From: Acidobacteriaceae bacterium
GTDB lineage: Bacteria; Acidobacteriota; Terriglobia; Terriglobales; Acidobacteriaceae
Length of the DNA: 64,000 bases
Direction: 5' to 3'
Assembly: GCA_025361625.1 (NCBI GenBank)
Contig: JANYKL010000043.1
Span: 1 to 64,000, forward strand
Part shown: positions 1-8,937 of the stretch, piece by piece
How the letters are laid out: every line of letters starts with the position of its first letter
How positions within the stretch are numbered: the stretch's first letter is position 1
Position numbers and translations under genes: made by a program
Notes under the pieces: model-generated
Database searches by the model: none
What the model saw: the letters and a program-made list of their open reading frames with translations, nothing else
What the model was told of the DNA's origin: nothing

Positions 1-638
1 ATCGCATCCGGCGTGTGATCACTGCCAAATTGTACGAAGCCAAGCATTCCGAGGGCGTCGGCCGAAGCGGGTGCGACGCTGGCGGCATGCTGCGCGTAAG
101 GCAACGCTTCAGAGGCGTGCCCAGTCCGCATAAGGGTGGCGCAGTAATAAATAAGCAAGGTGGAGTTGTCAGGCTGTAAGCGAAGCGCGGCTTCGAAGTA
201 GCGTTTGGCTAGGGGGAAATTCCCTTGATCGGATTCCAGCTTCCCGGCGAGGAAGTATGCGGTGGTTGCGACGTCGGGATTTGCCGAACGGGCGAGACTG
301 GCGATGGCGTCGGTATCGACCTTGCCGTCTCGGATAACCTTGGCGGCTACATCCGACTCATTGGCGAACGACGGCTCGGGGGCAGCGATATCGGGAGCCG
401 GAGGGTTTGAAGCGCTCCCGGCAGCATGCGCCGGTGCGGAGCCTCCCGCCTCGATATGGTCGACCGACGCACGAGGGATCGAATAGGTGTCATCACCAAG
501 CTGATACTCGACACGATCCTTCGTCTTTCGAACTTCGTCGGCCCAGATGGTGCGCCCGTTCTTGAGATGAATGACGTCCGCAGCCGACCGCAGGGCGGGA
601 AAGAACGCCAGGGCGAAAATGATGGCTAAGGCTCGCAC
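1..638 (-). CDS. TPR-repeat secreted protein, 3' part cut by window edge
   Basis: Reading leftward from a GTG at 638 there is one open frame of 212 codons that runs off the left edge. It starts with a signal peptide (VRALAIIFALAFFPALRSAA), followed by a short beta-rich segment with the motif LKNGRTIWADEV, a Pro/Ala-rich linker, and then helical repeats of tetratricopeptide type (for example AKRYFEAALRLQPDNSTL and ASEALPYAQHAASVAPAS). TPR arrays are protein-interaction scaffolds; the partner cannot be told. The first 60 residues resemble the small domain seen before TPR or protease domains in other acidobacterial exported proteins (from memory). GTG is chosen because it puts the signal peptide at the N-terminus; no upstream in-frame ATG exists nearby. 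It is divergent from the peptidase gene at 811. Confidence 0.8.
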   Translation of the reverse strand, partial: MRALAIIFALAFFPALRSAADVIHLKNGRTIWADEVRKTKDRVEYQLGDDTYSIPRASVDHIEAGGSAPAHAAGSASNPPAPDIAAPEPSFANESDVAAKVIRDGKVDTDAIASLARSANPDVATTAYFLAGKLESDQGNFPLAKRYFEAALRLQPDNSTLLIYYCATLMRTGHASEALPYAQHAASVAPASADALGMLGFVQFGSDHTPDA

Positions 639-810
639 TCGGCTGATTCTAGCAATGCAAGCATGCCTGCCGTAAGGTGACCAAGGTGTTGTTGCGCAGT
701 TCCGAGTTAAGCTTCAGCCGCGATTTCAACCAGCGCATCGGCCGCTTGCAGCAGCGACTTTCTGGATCTTTCTGGCCTGCGCCTTAAATAGCGCGCGTCA
801 GAAGAGTACA

Positions 811-3390
811 GTGTTGACCAGGATGTACGACTTTGTTCACGCCAGGTGGGCGGCTCTTTTCTTGCTTCTGGCGACCGCGTCATTCGCCGCCGCGAGCGAT
901 TCGCATTGTCCGCAAACTACCTCGGCACTCTACTCCCGAATTCGATCTGTCGGCCTTGATCCGCAACGGGTCTATCAAGTTCGAGAAGCGTCGATCGACC
1001 GCCCGAATCTGCACCTCGATTTTGAAGACGGGACCCTGGCCTTCACCGAAGATATTTGTGGCCGCATCACGGGGGCATTCTTCGAGGGCGAAGGTGAGAT
1101 CCGTTTGCGCCCTCCAAACCGCAGGGAGCGCGGATCACTAACGCTGTTCACAGGAATGGCAATTCTGGTCGAGCACTTCTCCTCAGGATATTTGCGTTTC
1201 AACGACGACACGGCGGCCGACCTCAGGCCGTTTCTCTCAAACCTTGCTGAAGAATCGGACTTTCTCAAGCGTTCAGACGGAATGGCTCGGGAGCTAGCGG
1301 AGTTCGATGCTCTAAGATTGCTGCTCGACTTTAGCCACTTTCTTCCTTCGACAGGCATTGGAGCGACGGCGCCGAAGTTCACGTCGTTACTGCACGCGCA
1401 CCTGATCGGCACAAAGCTCGGCGCATTTGAAGTCTTCTGGGATGCGGCGACCTTCGAGCCCATTTGGGCTGGCCAGCCCCGTGTAAGGGATGGCATTTTG
1501 TACTTCGATATTTGGACAGCTTTTTCTCCTAATGCGCCTTCGGTAACAAGGCCCGCGGTCGACACAACCATCACCAGCTTCAGGATTCGCGCTTCCGTCG
1601 AGCCTCCGAGGATGTTGCGCGCTTCGACGGAGTTGAGCGTACGAGCCCGCAAGGGAGGCGAGCGCACGTTGTTGTTCGAACTCTCGCGGTACTTGAAAGT
1701 AAACAGCGTCGAAAGCGAAGGGCATGCGCTCGACTTCATTCAAAATCCAGCTAGAGAAGGAACCCAGCTGCAACGCCGGGGCAACGACCTCATCGCGGTT
1801 GTCTTTCCGCAGGGAATAAAGCCGGGCACGGAGATAAAGCTCGATTTCGTCTATGCGGGCGAGGTGCTCTCGGACGCCGGTAACGGGCTGCTGCTGGTCG
1901 GTGAGCGAGGCACCTGGTATCCAAATTTGGGCTTGAGCCCGGCGCGGTTCGATTTGGAGTTTCGCTATCCTTCGGAATGGACTCTTGTTGCCACCGGAAA
2001 GGCGATGTCCCCGGAAAGTGCCGCTAACGGCGATGTGGAGGCGAGCGGGGCGAGTGCCGCGGGCTCGCAGCATGCGGCGAATGCTCCAACTGGCAAGGTA
2101 TCGCGATGGATTTCAGAGAGGCCGATTCCGGTCGCCGGATTCAACCTTGGCAAGTACGTTCGGGCGCAAGCCAACCTGTCTGGCGTGTTGGTCGAGGCAT
2201 TTGCTGATCGAGCTGTCGAAAAGTCCTTTCCCAAAGCGCCGCCTCAGATCGCGGAGCCTTTCCCCGACATTCAGGCGCAATCTTCCCATGGTTCCGCGAA
2301 GCCCGTGCTTGTAGTTCCGCCTCCTCCGTCTCCCGCTCGCAACGCGCAGGCAGTGGCGGACCAGGCGGCAAAGGCGATTTCCAATTTCTCGCGCTGGTTT
2401 GGACCGTACCCCTACGGCGCGCTGGCCCTGACGCAGATGCCAGGTGATTTCAGCCAGGGGTGGCCGGGCCTCGTGTTTCTTTCGAGCTACGCCTTCCTCA
2501 GCCCGAGAGAGCGGCTTGACCTGCACATGGATTCGCTCCGCAGCATCCTCGACAATCAAGTACTCGTGCACGAGACCGCCCACCAATGGTGGGGAGACCT
2601 GGTGCTATGGACGACCTATCGCGATCAATGGATCGCGGAGGGGCTTTCAAACTACTCCGCTCTCTTGCTACTGGAGCAACAGAACCCGTTGCAATTCGAA
2701 CAGGTACTGGAGAGCTATCGCCGGGATCTCGCCCGCACGGACAAGGAAGGGGCGCATTTGCGCGATGCGGGCCCGGTAACATTGGGCCAGAGGCTTCAGT
2801 CGTCGCACTTTCCCGGCGGCTATGAATCGATCAGTTACGAGAGAGGGACGTGGCTCTTTCACATGCTGCGGTGCATGCTGCGGGACTCCGCGGCGGCGCA
2901 CAATTCCCTGGCTCTAAGCCGGTCTCGAGGCGACCGCAAAGGGAGCGTGACCAATGCTGACGAGCCTTTCTTTCGAGTGTTGCGAAAGGTGCGCGAGCGG
3001 TACGCCGGCAAGAGCATCAGTACAGAAGAATTGGTGCAGGCATTCGAGGAAGACCTGCCGCGCCCGCTTTGGTACGAACGGCGTCCTAAATTGGACTGGT
3101 TTCTCGAAGGATGGATTAACGGAACCGCGATTCCGGAGATTGAAGCGAGCAATGTTCACATCGATGAGAAGAATGGCGTGACTACCGTCACCGGTTCAAT
3201 CGTACAAAAGGACGTACCTGAAGATCTTGTAACCGCCGTACCGGTGTATGGTATGAACGCCGCAGGAGCACTCATCTTTTTAGGCGAAGTATTGGCAGAT
3301 GGCGCGGAGAGCGGCTTCCGGATGACTTCTTCGATCACGGTACACAAAATCGTGCTCGATCCCAGACACACAATTCTTTCCGCCAAATAG
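811..3390 (+). CDS. M1-family (gluzincin) aminopeptidase-like protein, exported
   Basis: 859 residues. The N-terminus is a signal peptide ending near AAASDSHC, so the enzyme acts outside the cytoplasm. Residues 587-591 are HETAH and a glutamate follows 18 residues later (IAEGLSN, E610), which is the HExxH-x18-E zinc site of M1 peptidases. The 250 residues before it are beta-rich as in the M1 N-terminal domain, but the long first part (to about residue 280) is not a standard aminopeptidase N-domain. I do not see the GxMEN exopeptidase motif; the equivalent position reads near LTQMPGDFSQGWPG. So peptidase fold and zinc binding are well supported while true aminopeptidase activity is less sure. 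Start: GTG at 811 and TTG at 814 precede an ATG at 823 that also leaves an intact signal peptide; 823 is equally possible. Confidence 0.85.
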   Translation: MLTRMYDFVHARWAALFLLLATASFAAASDSHCPQTTSALYSRIRSVGLDPQRVYQVREASIDRPNLHLDFEDGTLAFTEDICGRITGAFFEGEGEIRLRPPNRRERGSLTLFTGMAILVEHFSSGYLRFNDDTAADLRPFLSNLAEESDFLKRSDGMARELAEFDALRLLLDFSHFLPSTGIGATAPKFTSLLHAHLIGTKLGAFEVFWDAATFEPIWAGQPRVRDGILYFDIWTAFSPNAPSVTRPAVDTTITSFRIRASVEPPRMLRASTELSVRARKGGERTLLFELSRYLKVNSVESEGHALDFIQNPAREGTQLQRRGNDLIAVVFPQGIKPGTEIKLDFVYAGEVLSDAGNGLLLVGERGTWYPNLGLSPARFDLEFRYPSEWTLVATGKAMSPESAANGDVEASGASAAGSQHAANAPTGKVSRWISERPIPVAGFNLGKYVRAQANLSGVLVEAFADRAVEKSFPKAPPQIAEPFPDIQAQSSHGSAKPVLVVPPPPSPARNAQAVADQAAKAISNFSRWFGPYPYGALALTQMPGDFSQGWPGLVFLSSYAFLSPRERLDLHMDSLRSILDNQVLVHETAHQWWGDLVLWTTYRDQWIAEGLSNYSALLLLEQQNPLQFEQVLESYRRDLARTDKEGAHLRDAGPVTLGQRLQSSHFPGGYESISYERGTWLFHMLRCMLRDSAAAHNSLALSRSRGDRKGSVTNADEPFFRVLRKVRERYAGKSISTEELVQAFEEDLPRPLWYERRPKLDWFLEGWINGTAIPEIEASNVHIDEKNGVTTVTGSIVQKDVPEDLVTAVPVYGMNAAGALIFLGEVLADGAESGFRMTSSITVHKIVLDPRHTILSAK

Positions 3391-3503
3391 TTTCGGGAGA
3401 ATTGAGCAAGCCTTCTGCACCGCCAGATTCACCGCGTAGTCCACGTTCCATCCTCCCGAGGCGATGTGATTGCTAGAAGAAAATCAGCGGGAAGGCAGAC
3501 CTG

Positions 3504-3938
3504 GTGGATCCTGTGAAATTTCAAAGAAACTACACTCTGGGCAAGCGGCGAAGAAAAATTCTGTTGGTCGAGGATCAAGTGCAAGTGCGGCAGTCAACCA
3601 AGCTCGTCCTTGAGAACGCGGGCTTCGATGTTTTAGCGGCAGCGTATGCCTCGGAAGCAATGGAAATCTTCCGCGAAACTCCTGGCATAGAACTGGTGAT
3701 GAGCGACGTCGAACTTCCCGGTGCAAGCGGGCTGCAGTTGCGAGAGACCCTGCGAGAGGAAGCGCCGTGGCTGAGTGTTCTGCTCACCACCGGTCAGCTT
3801 TGCGAAGAGGACCTTGAGAATCCCGAATTGCAGACTTACTTTCTGGCGAAACCCTACGGGACACGCGCTTTAATCGCGAAAATTGAAGAGGCGTTGACGC
3901 CTTTTGTGCGGGCAAAGGCGGCAGCGCAAGCCGGATAG
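3504..3938 (+). CDS. Stand-alone response-regulator receiver protein (CheY-like)
   Basis: 144 residues, almost entirely one receiver domain. The acidic pair E23-D24 (ILLVEDQ), the phospho-acceptor D68 (VMSDVELPG), a Thr-Thr pair after beta-4 (LLTTG) and the conserved Lys after beta-5 (LAKPYG) are all present, so it should accept a phosphoryl group from a histidine kinase. No output domain and no kinase gene is nearby, so the partner is unknown. Single-domain receivers work by protein contact or as phosphate relays. The start is GTG (a second in-frame GTG lies three codons later). The gene is monocistronic between the peptidase and a non-coding stretch. Confidence 0.88.
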   Translation: MDPVKFQRNYTLGKRRRKILLVEDQVQVRQSTKLVLENAGFDVLAAAYASEAMEIFRETPGIELVMSDVELPGASGLQLRETLREEAPWLSVLLTTGQLCEEDLENPELQTYFLAKPYGTRALIAKIEEALTPFVRAKAAAQAG

Positions 3939-4075
3939 ATCAAGCGGGAAGATGGAGTCTCGAAGCGAAAGCTGCAACTGGGGCCGGAAGTCGTCGCCTT
4001 CATGACAGCGCTAAGACTCGATGATCCCACCTCGCAAAGAATGCGCTTGCATATCCGTTAGTGGCGCTAGTTCGG

Positions 4076-4277
4076 TCAAGACATTCTGTAGACCACGCGC
4101 CTAGCTCGGTCCTGTACCACCGCCTGACGAAACATAGCCTGCATTCCTTCGGCGCCATCGTCAATCATGTAGCGACGTGTATCCGGGCACCCCTTGAGCG
4201 ATGCCGCTAGCTTTTAAGCGAGATCGAGTCCAGTCGATCTGCGTGCCCCGCTTAGTTTGTGGGTCGGAAAACAGCAT
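4076..4277 (-). pseudogene. Frameshifted small gene, product unknown
   Basis: Read leftward, an ATG at 4277 opens a frame starting MLFSDPQTKRGTQIDWTR; after about position 4220 protein-like sequence continues in a different frame (KLAASLKGCPDTRRYM, then IDDGAEGMQAMFRQAVVQD) and ends in a stop at 4078-4076. The span is 202 bp, not a multiple of three, which fits one indel. The second part has the amino-acid texture of a real soluble protein, but an in-frame TAA lies just before it. I do not recognise the family. A random coincidence remains possible because each half is short. Confidence 0.4.
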
Positions 4278-4304
4278 GTGTCGGTTGCGATCGCTCCCGG
4301 CGGT

Positions 4305-4310
4305 TATAAT
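4305..4310 (+). promoter_or_regulatory. Candidate sigma-70 -10 box for fabG
   Basis: A perfect TATAAT lies 54 bp upstream of the fabG ATG. There is no good -35 at 16-18 bp; the nearest TTG-containing hexamer is only 14 bp away. Confidence 0.45.
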
Positions 4311-4364
4311 CCTCGATTCCCTGCAAAAAATTTAGGAACTGACAGTAAGTAACCAGGAGCAAGA

Positions 4365-5108
4365 ATGAAATTGGCAGGAAAAGTTGCGCTCATCACAGGA
4401 GCGTCGCAAGGGATCGGCCATGCGTGCGCGCTTGCACTGGCGCGGCATGGAGCCCAAGTTGCGGTCGCCGCGCGCAACCGCGAGAAGCTTGACTCGCTCG
4501 TAGCGGAGATCACGAAGGCGGGCGGCAAAGCCTCTGCCTACGTCATTGACGTGGGAGACGAAGAGCAAATTAAGTTGGGAATAAAGTCGGCAATCGGGGA
4601 CCTGGGCAAGATCGATATTCTCGTCAATAACGCCGGAATCACGCGCGACCAGCTTGTCATGCGCATGAAGCGTCCTGATTGGGATGCGGTTCTTTCCACC
4701 AATTTGACCTCCGCCTATCTTTGCATTCAGCAAGTCATCGGATCGATGCTTAAGCAGCGCTGGGGAAGGATCATCAACATCACGAGTGTCTTCGGGCAGA
4801 TGGGCCAGGCCGGGCAAGCGAACTACGCCGCCTCGAAGGCCGGACTGATTGGCCTGACGATGGCGATGGCACGCGAAGTAGCGTCGCGCAACATCACTTG
4901 CAATGCAGTGGCTCCGGGATTCATCGAGACGAACATGACGGCTGCGCTGAGCGAAGAGTTCAGGCAAACTGCGGTGAAGTCAATCCCGTTAGGCCGCGTG
5001 GGATCGCCCGAAGATGTCGCGAGCGCGGTGAGTTTTCTGGCCTCTGACGACGCCTCTTACATCACCGGTCACGTCCTAAACGTCAACGGCGGCCTGCTCA
5101 TGGGGTAA
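4365..5108 (+). CDS. fabG: 3-oxoacyl-[acyl-carrier-protein] reductase (SDR)
   Basis: 247 residues, the usual FabG length. The Rossmann glycine motif is GASQGIG (residues 12-18), NNAG follows at about 86, and the catalytic Ser-Tyr-Lys set is in NITSVFG and YAASK near residues 138-155. The C-terminal GRVGSPEDVASAVSFLASD and ITGHVLNVNGG are typical of FabG, which reduces 3-oxoacyl-ACP with NADPH in fatty acid elongation. The ATG follows a purine-rich stretch (aggagc) at good spacing. It stands alone rather than in an acpP/fabF cluster, so another short-chain reductase role is not excluded, but the sequence is much closer to FabG than the SDR at 40778. Confidence 0.9.
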   Translation: MKLAGKVALITGASQGIGHACALALARHGAQVAVAARNREKLDSLVAEITKAGGKASAYVIDVGDEEQIKLGIKSAIGDLGKIDILVNNAGITRDQLVMRMKRPDWDAVLSTNLTSAYLCIQQVIGSMLKQRWGRIINITSVFGQMGQAGQANYAASKAGLIGLTMAMAREVASRNITCNAVAPGFIETNMTAALSEEFRQTAVKSIPLGRVGSPEDVASAVSFLASDDASYITGHVLNVNGGLLMG

Positions 5109-5236
5109 GTGGGGGCGGGTGGATTGGCAGGCAGTGGCCACAAGGAATGGCCGCAAGTAGAAAGATGGTCCCGCTTTAGCCTGAGATGTATTGCTCGCGC
5201 TGAGCGGAAGATTTTACGAAAACTATCCAAGATGGT

Positions 5237-5470
5237 ATGAAGCAGAATCTCTGGCGAGCGCTGATCGAAATAGGCTTCATCCTCTTTCTTTTTTACGCGA
5301 ACCTTCTCATGGGAGCATACGAACGCTCTTCACCGGGCCGTCAAAAGGGATTCGCGTGGGCGATAGCAGAAGTCTTCACTGCGGCAAACTTCGGCATTGC
5401 CTTGATAGCGGCGGTGGTTGGCTATGTGGTATTTGGGTTTCTGCGGAAGAGATTTGTGAAGCGAACGTGA
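5237..5470 (+). CDS. Small two-helix membrane protein, unknown function
   Basis: 77 residues with two clear transmembrane segments (about residues 8-27, IEIGFILFLFYANLLMGAY, and 48-68, FGIALIAAVVGYVVFGFLR) and a basic C-terminus. Nothing identifies a function. The hydrophobic pattern with charged ends supports it as real; an overlapping open frame at 5191-5523 has no such structure. The ribosome-binding site is weak. It lies between fabG and the convergent transglycosylase gene. Confidence 0.6.
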   Translation: MKQNLWRALIEIGFILFLFYANLLMGAYERSSPGRQKGFAWAIAEVFTAANFGIALIAAVVGYVVFGFLRKRFVKRT

Positions 5471-5536
5471 GTTCTATTCTTGTCCTGCTCCCAGGGCGTC
5501 TGGTTTCTTCAAGAGGGATGTAATGTGCCTTTTGGC

Positions 5537-7624
5537 TTAGCGCACGTCCCGAACTAACAGAATCATGCCAGGACGAAGCACCGCTACATCGCGATTGTCG
5601 CGCTTGAGGGCTGTGACCGAGGTATTGTAGGAGCTCGCGATGGAGTAGAGCGTTTCGCCCGCTTTCACCTTGTGATGCAGAACACTGCTAGCCGAAGTCT
5701 CCGCGTTCGGCGGTAGCTTGCCCGCAGACGAGTGACTTGCGAGGCCAGCTTTTCGGCCTGGCGATTTACTGGAATGATTGCTTGCTACATGTGTATCGAC
5801 GCTTGTCGCGGTGACCGGCAGGTGAAGATACAGAATTCGCCGCCCGGCCAGATTGTCGCCTTTCAGTCGGTTCCAAACGCGCAGCATTTTTACCGATACA
5901 CCGAAGTTCTCTGCGACGGATTCGACGGTGTCGCCGTGGCGAATCTTGTAATGCGTGGTGGCGCGAGCGTAAGTTGAAGTGTCGCTCTGCTTGCTTGCAG
6001 CCACGGGGATAATCAGGCGCGTGTCGGGCGAGAGAAGTCCGTTGGTCGTCTGGTCGCCGAGATCATTCGCTTCGGCGATGGATTTCGAGGTGGTGTGGTA
6101 GATGCGGGCAATCGAAGCCAGCGTTTCTGTTCCCTGCACGCGGTGATAACGCCACCAGACACGCTTGTCGGCGGGAATGGCAGCGACCGCAGTTTCAAAT
6201 TTTTCAGCGGTGCCGACGGGCAGGTGGAGGTCGAAGGAACGGTTCTTTGGGGTCGTCAAGCGCAACAGGCTTGGATTCAGATCCAGCAGATCGCTGGCGG
6301 ATGCGTCGACGCACTCGGCAGCCAGCCGCAGATCGATTGGATAATTGATTTTTACGGTGTCGTACACCATCGGTTTTTCTTTCACCACAGAATCCAACCC
6401 GTACTGCGCTGGGTTCTTCGCCATGATGGTGACGGCCACGATGATGGGGACGTAATTGCGAGTTTCTTTCGGCAGCACGTTGCGGTTGTAGAGCTCCCAG
6501 AAGTCCGCGTATCCAGTGCGCTTGACGGCAGACTGCACCGTGCCTGGGCCGGAATTATAGGCGGCCATCGCCAGGTACCAGTCCCCAAACTCTTTGTAGA
6601 GATCTTTCAGGTGATGGGCGGCGGCGCGCGTCGCTTTCTCGGGATCCTGGCGATCGTCGATCCACCAGTTCCGCTCAAGCCCATAACCCTTGGCGCGGCT
6701 TCCCATGAACTGCCACATGCCGCGAGCGCCGGCGCGCGAAACGGCGAGAGGATGAAATCCTGATTCGGCCTGAGCGAGGTAGATGAGCTCCTCGGGAACT
6801 CCCTCTTCGCGCAGAATCCGGCGGATCATATCTTCGTAGCGTCCGGAGCGGGCGAGACCTTGCTGAAGAGTGCCTCGTCCGCGCCCTGAAAAGTGGTTAA
6901 TGAAGCCGGCAACCTGATCGGTCATCACCAGAGGCAAATCGGAGTGGGTGATTTTAAGCTCGGCTTCGGCCTTCGCTTTGACGTTCGCGTCGGCAGTTGG
7001 ATTCAGTTCGTTCGCTTCATCGATCGGCGCGGGCTCAGACTTCTGCCCCTCGGTTCCGTCGCCTTGCGGTAGGGTCGCGAGCTTGACTCCGTTTAGGCCT
7101 TCAAGGATGCGGTCGAGTTCGTGTTGCAGGCGCTCATCCGCGTGGATGTCAAATCCGCTCTGCATCAGTTTGTTGAAGGCGGCGTCGTAATCCTGCTTCG
7201 CGGCGTCGAGGTTGCCGGCCTGGAAATTCTCTTCACCAGACTGGCGTTGCTTCTCGGCAGCGGCGATCAAGCCGGTTATTGGATCGGCTGCTGCTTGAAC
7301 TGGCGTGGCCGGCGGTAGGGCAGGGGCAGCCGGTTGCACAGCGGACGGGCTGGCCGCTTGTGAATTTTGTGCACTAGTCTTTTGATCGCCATGCTTTTGA
7401 TCGCCGGGCTTTGAAGCGCCAGGCTTTTGTGCGCCAGGCTTCGTGGGGCCGGAGGCGGTTTGAGGAGCGGGTTTTGAGGCCGCTATGGCTGGAGCCTGGG
7501 CGCGCGCTGGAGGTTTGGCGCTTGCTGTCTTCGGCGTCCCGCTACAACCTGCGGTCGCGAGCAAAGCCGCCGCCAGTGGGGAGGAGAGAACGATCGCCAA
7601 ATACGGGTGGGAAGTAAACCTCAT
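5537..7624 (-). CDS. LysM-containing lytic transglycosylase lipoprotein (MltD-like)
   Basis: 695 residues from the ATG at 7624; an upstream GTG at 7648 only adds eight residues before the signal peptide. The signal ends in a lipobox (LLATAGCSG), so the protein is probably lipid-anchored. A Pro/Ala/Lys-rich spacer with short repeats of KPG(A/D)QK type follows, then a helical part, an SLT transglycosylase domain with the catalytic-glutamate region LIYLAQAESGFHP and GARGMWQFM, and three LysM peptidoglycan-binding repeats (beginning YHRVQGTETLASIA, HYKIRHGDTVESVA and HHKVKAGETLYSIA). It should cleave the glycan strands of murein with formation of 1,6-anhydro ends. The domain order matches MltD. 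It is convergent with the small membrane protein and divergent from qor. Confidence 0.9.
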   Translation of the reverse strand: MRFTSHPYLAIVLSSPLAAALLATAGCSGTPKTASAKPPARAQAPAIAASKPAPQTASGPTKPGAQKPGASKPGDQKHGDQKTSAQNSQAASPSAVQPAAPALPPATPVQAAADPITGLIAAAEKQRQSGEENFQAGNLDAAKQDYDAAFNKLMQSGFDIHADERLQHELDRILEGLNGVKLATLPQGDGTEGQKSEPAPIDEANELNPTADANVKAKAEAELKITHSDLPLVMTDQVAGFINHFSGRGRGTLQQGLARSGRYEDMIRRILREEGVPEELIYLAQAESGFHPLAVSRAGARGMWQFMGSRAKGYGLERNWWIDDRQDPEKATRAAAHHLKDLYKEFGDWYLAMAAYNSGPGTVQSAVKRTGYADFWELYNRNVLPKETRNYVPIIVAVTIMAKNPAQYGLDSVVKEKPMVYDTVKINYPIDLRLAAECVDASASDLLDLNPSLLRLTTPKNRSFDLHLPVGTAEKFETAVAAIPADKRVWWRYHRVQGTETLASIARIYHTTSKSIAEANDLGDQTTNGLLSPDTRLIIPVAASKQSDTSTYARATTHYKIRHGDTVESVAENFGVSVKMLRVWNRLKGDNLAGRRILYLHLPVTATSVDTHVASNHSSKSPGRKAGLASHSSAGKLPPNAETSASSVLHHKVKAGETLYSIASSYNTSVTALKRDNRDVAVLRPGMILLVRDVR

Positions 7625-7906
7625 ATTTATCAACGTTGCCGCGACCACTCCTGACGCGAAGTGAGCGTCTATTCTGCCAAGTCAGCTTCTAGGGTTGAGA
7701 TGTTAATATCGCAAAAATCGTTGGGTGAACGCTAGTCAACACAAGCATCTGTAGTTACCTTAGGCACAGGCCGACCATATTACCTCAGTGCCGCCCCTCT
7801 CGCCGGGCATGACGTCACTCCCAAACCACCACGCTACGAAACGCGGACGCACTGGAAAATCGCGCGTCGATGAGTCCTACACGAGTTGTTGTTCATCGAA
7901 GCGAAG

Positions 7907-8905
7907 ATGAAAGCAATTCAGATACGGCGAACGGGCGGCCCCGAGGTCATGGAACTGGCAGAATTACCGGTTCCTCAACCAAAATCAAACGAAGTAGTAG
8001 TCAAGATCAAAGCCGCGGGCGTTAACTTTATCGACGTCTACAACCGCGAAGGCCGTTATAAAGCTCCACTGCCTCTCGTCATCGGGCAAGAAGGCGCGGG
8101 CACAGTCATCGCGGTCGGTTCCGATGCCGGAACGGCCAATGAAGCCGGTAAAGGCGACGTGAAGTTTTCCGTCGGCGACCCCGTGGCTTACGCCGGAGTG
8201 CTCGGCAGCTACGCCGAATATGCCTTAGTGCCGGCTGATCGTCTGGTGAAGATACCTCCGGGGGTTAGCGAACGGGATGCCGCCGCGGCGATGTTGCAGG
8301 GGATGACGGCACACTATCTTTCACACGACACTTATCCGTTGAAAAGGGGCGAAACGGCGCTCATTCATGCTGCGGCGGGAGGCGTCGGATTGCTGCTGGT
8401 ACAGATGGCGCGCAACATCGGGGCTCGCGTGATAGGCACGGTTTCGACCGAAGAAAAAGCCAAGCTGGCGCGCGAAGCCGGAGCCGACGAGATTATCTTC
8501 TACACGCAATCGGATTTCGAAGCAGAGACGAAACGCCTGACAGACGGTAAAGGGGTAGACGTGGTGTACGACTCGGTTGGCAAGACTACGTTTGAAAAAG
8601 GCCTGAATGTGCTGCGACCGCGAGGCATGATGGCGCTCTTTGGCGGCTCAAGCGGAGCCGTGGCTCCGATCGATCCGATCGTGCTGACTCAAAAAGGATC
8701 GCTGTTTCTAACGCGGCCTTCTCTCAATAGCTACGTCATTACTTCGCAGGAATTGCAGGCACGCGCGGGAGCAGTCCTCGGAATGATTCGCCAGGGAAAA
8801 CTAAAGCTGCGAGTCGCGCACACCTATCCGCTGGCCGACGCACAGCAGGCGCATCGCGATCTCGAAGGCCGCAAGACTACGGGCAAGTTGCTGCTGCTGA
8901 CATAG
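7907..8905 (+). CDS. qor: NADPH:quinone oxidoreductase (zinc-free MDR)
   Basis: 332 residues from the ATG at 7907 (MKAIQIRRTGGPEVM); a TTG at 7886 would add seven residues of no family likeness. It shows the quinone-reductase features GVNFIDVYNREGRYK, GQEGAGTV, the nucleotide-binding AAAGGVGLLLVQMA and the C-terminal RKTTGKLLL. No structural or catalytic zinc cysteines are seen, which separates the Qor group from alcohol dehydrogenases. It likely reduces quinones or other reactive carbonyls with NADPH. A short insertion (residues about 78-94, with EAGKGDVKF) lengthens the first domain loop. The gene is single. Confidence 0.87.
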   Translation: MKAIQIRRTGGPEVMELAELPVPQPKSNEVVVKIKAAGVNFIDVYNREGRYKAPLPLVIGQEGAGTVIAVGSDAGTANEAGKGDVKFSVGDPVAYAGVLGSYAEYALVPADRLVKIPPGVSERDAAAAMLQGMTAHYLSHDTYPLKRGETALIHAAAGGVGLLLVQMARNIGARVIGTVSTEEKAKLAREAGADEIIFYTQSDFEAETKRLTDGKGVDVVYDSVGKTTFEKGLNVLRPRGMMALFGGSSGAVAPIDPIVLTQKGSLFLTRPSLNSYVITSQELQARAGAVLGMIRQGKLKLRVAHTYPLADAQQAHRDLEGRKTTGKLLLLT

Positions 8906-8937
8906 CGCGCAAGCGGACAGTCTTGCACTTGCACTTG

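Larger units (their letters stand above)
3939..4364. other. Gap with a decayed gene and a promoter
   Basis: This 426-bp stretch has no intact gene. It holds the frameshifted small reading frame on the minus strand at 4076-4277 and a perfect TATAAT at 4305-4310 pointing to fabG. I see nothing else. Confidence 0.6.
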
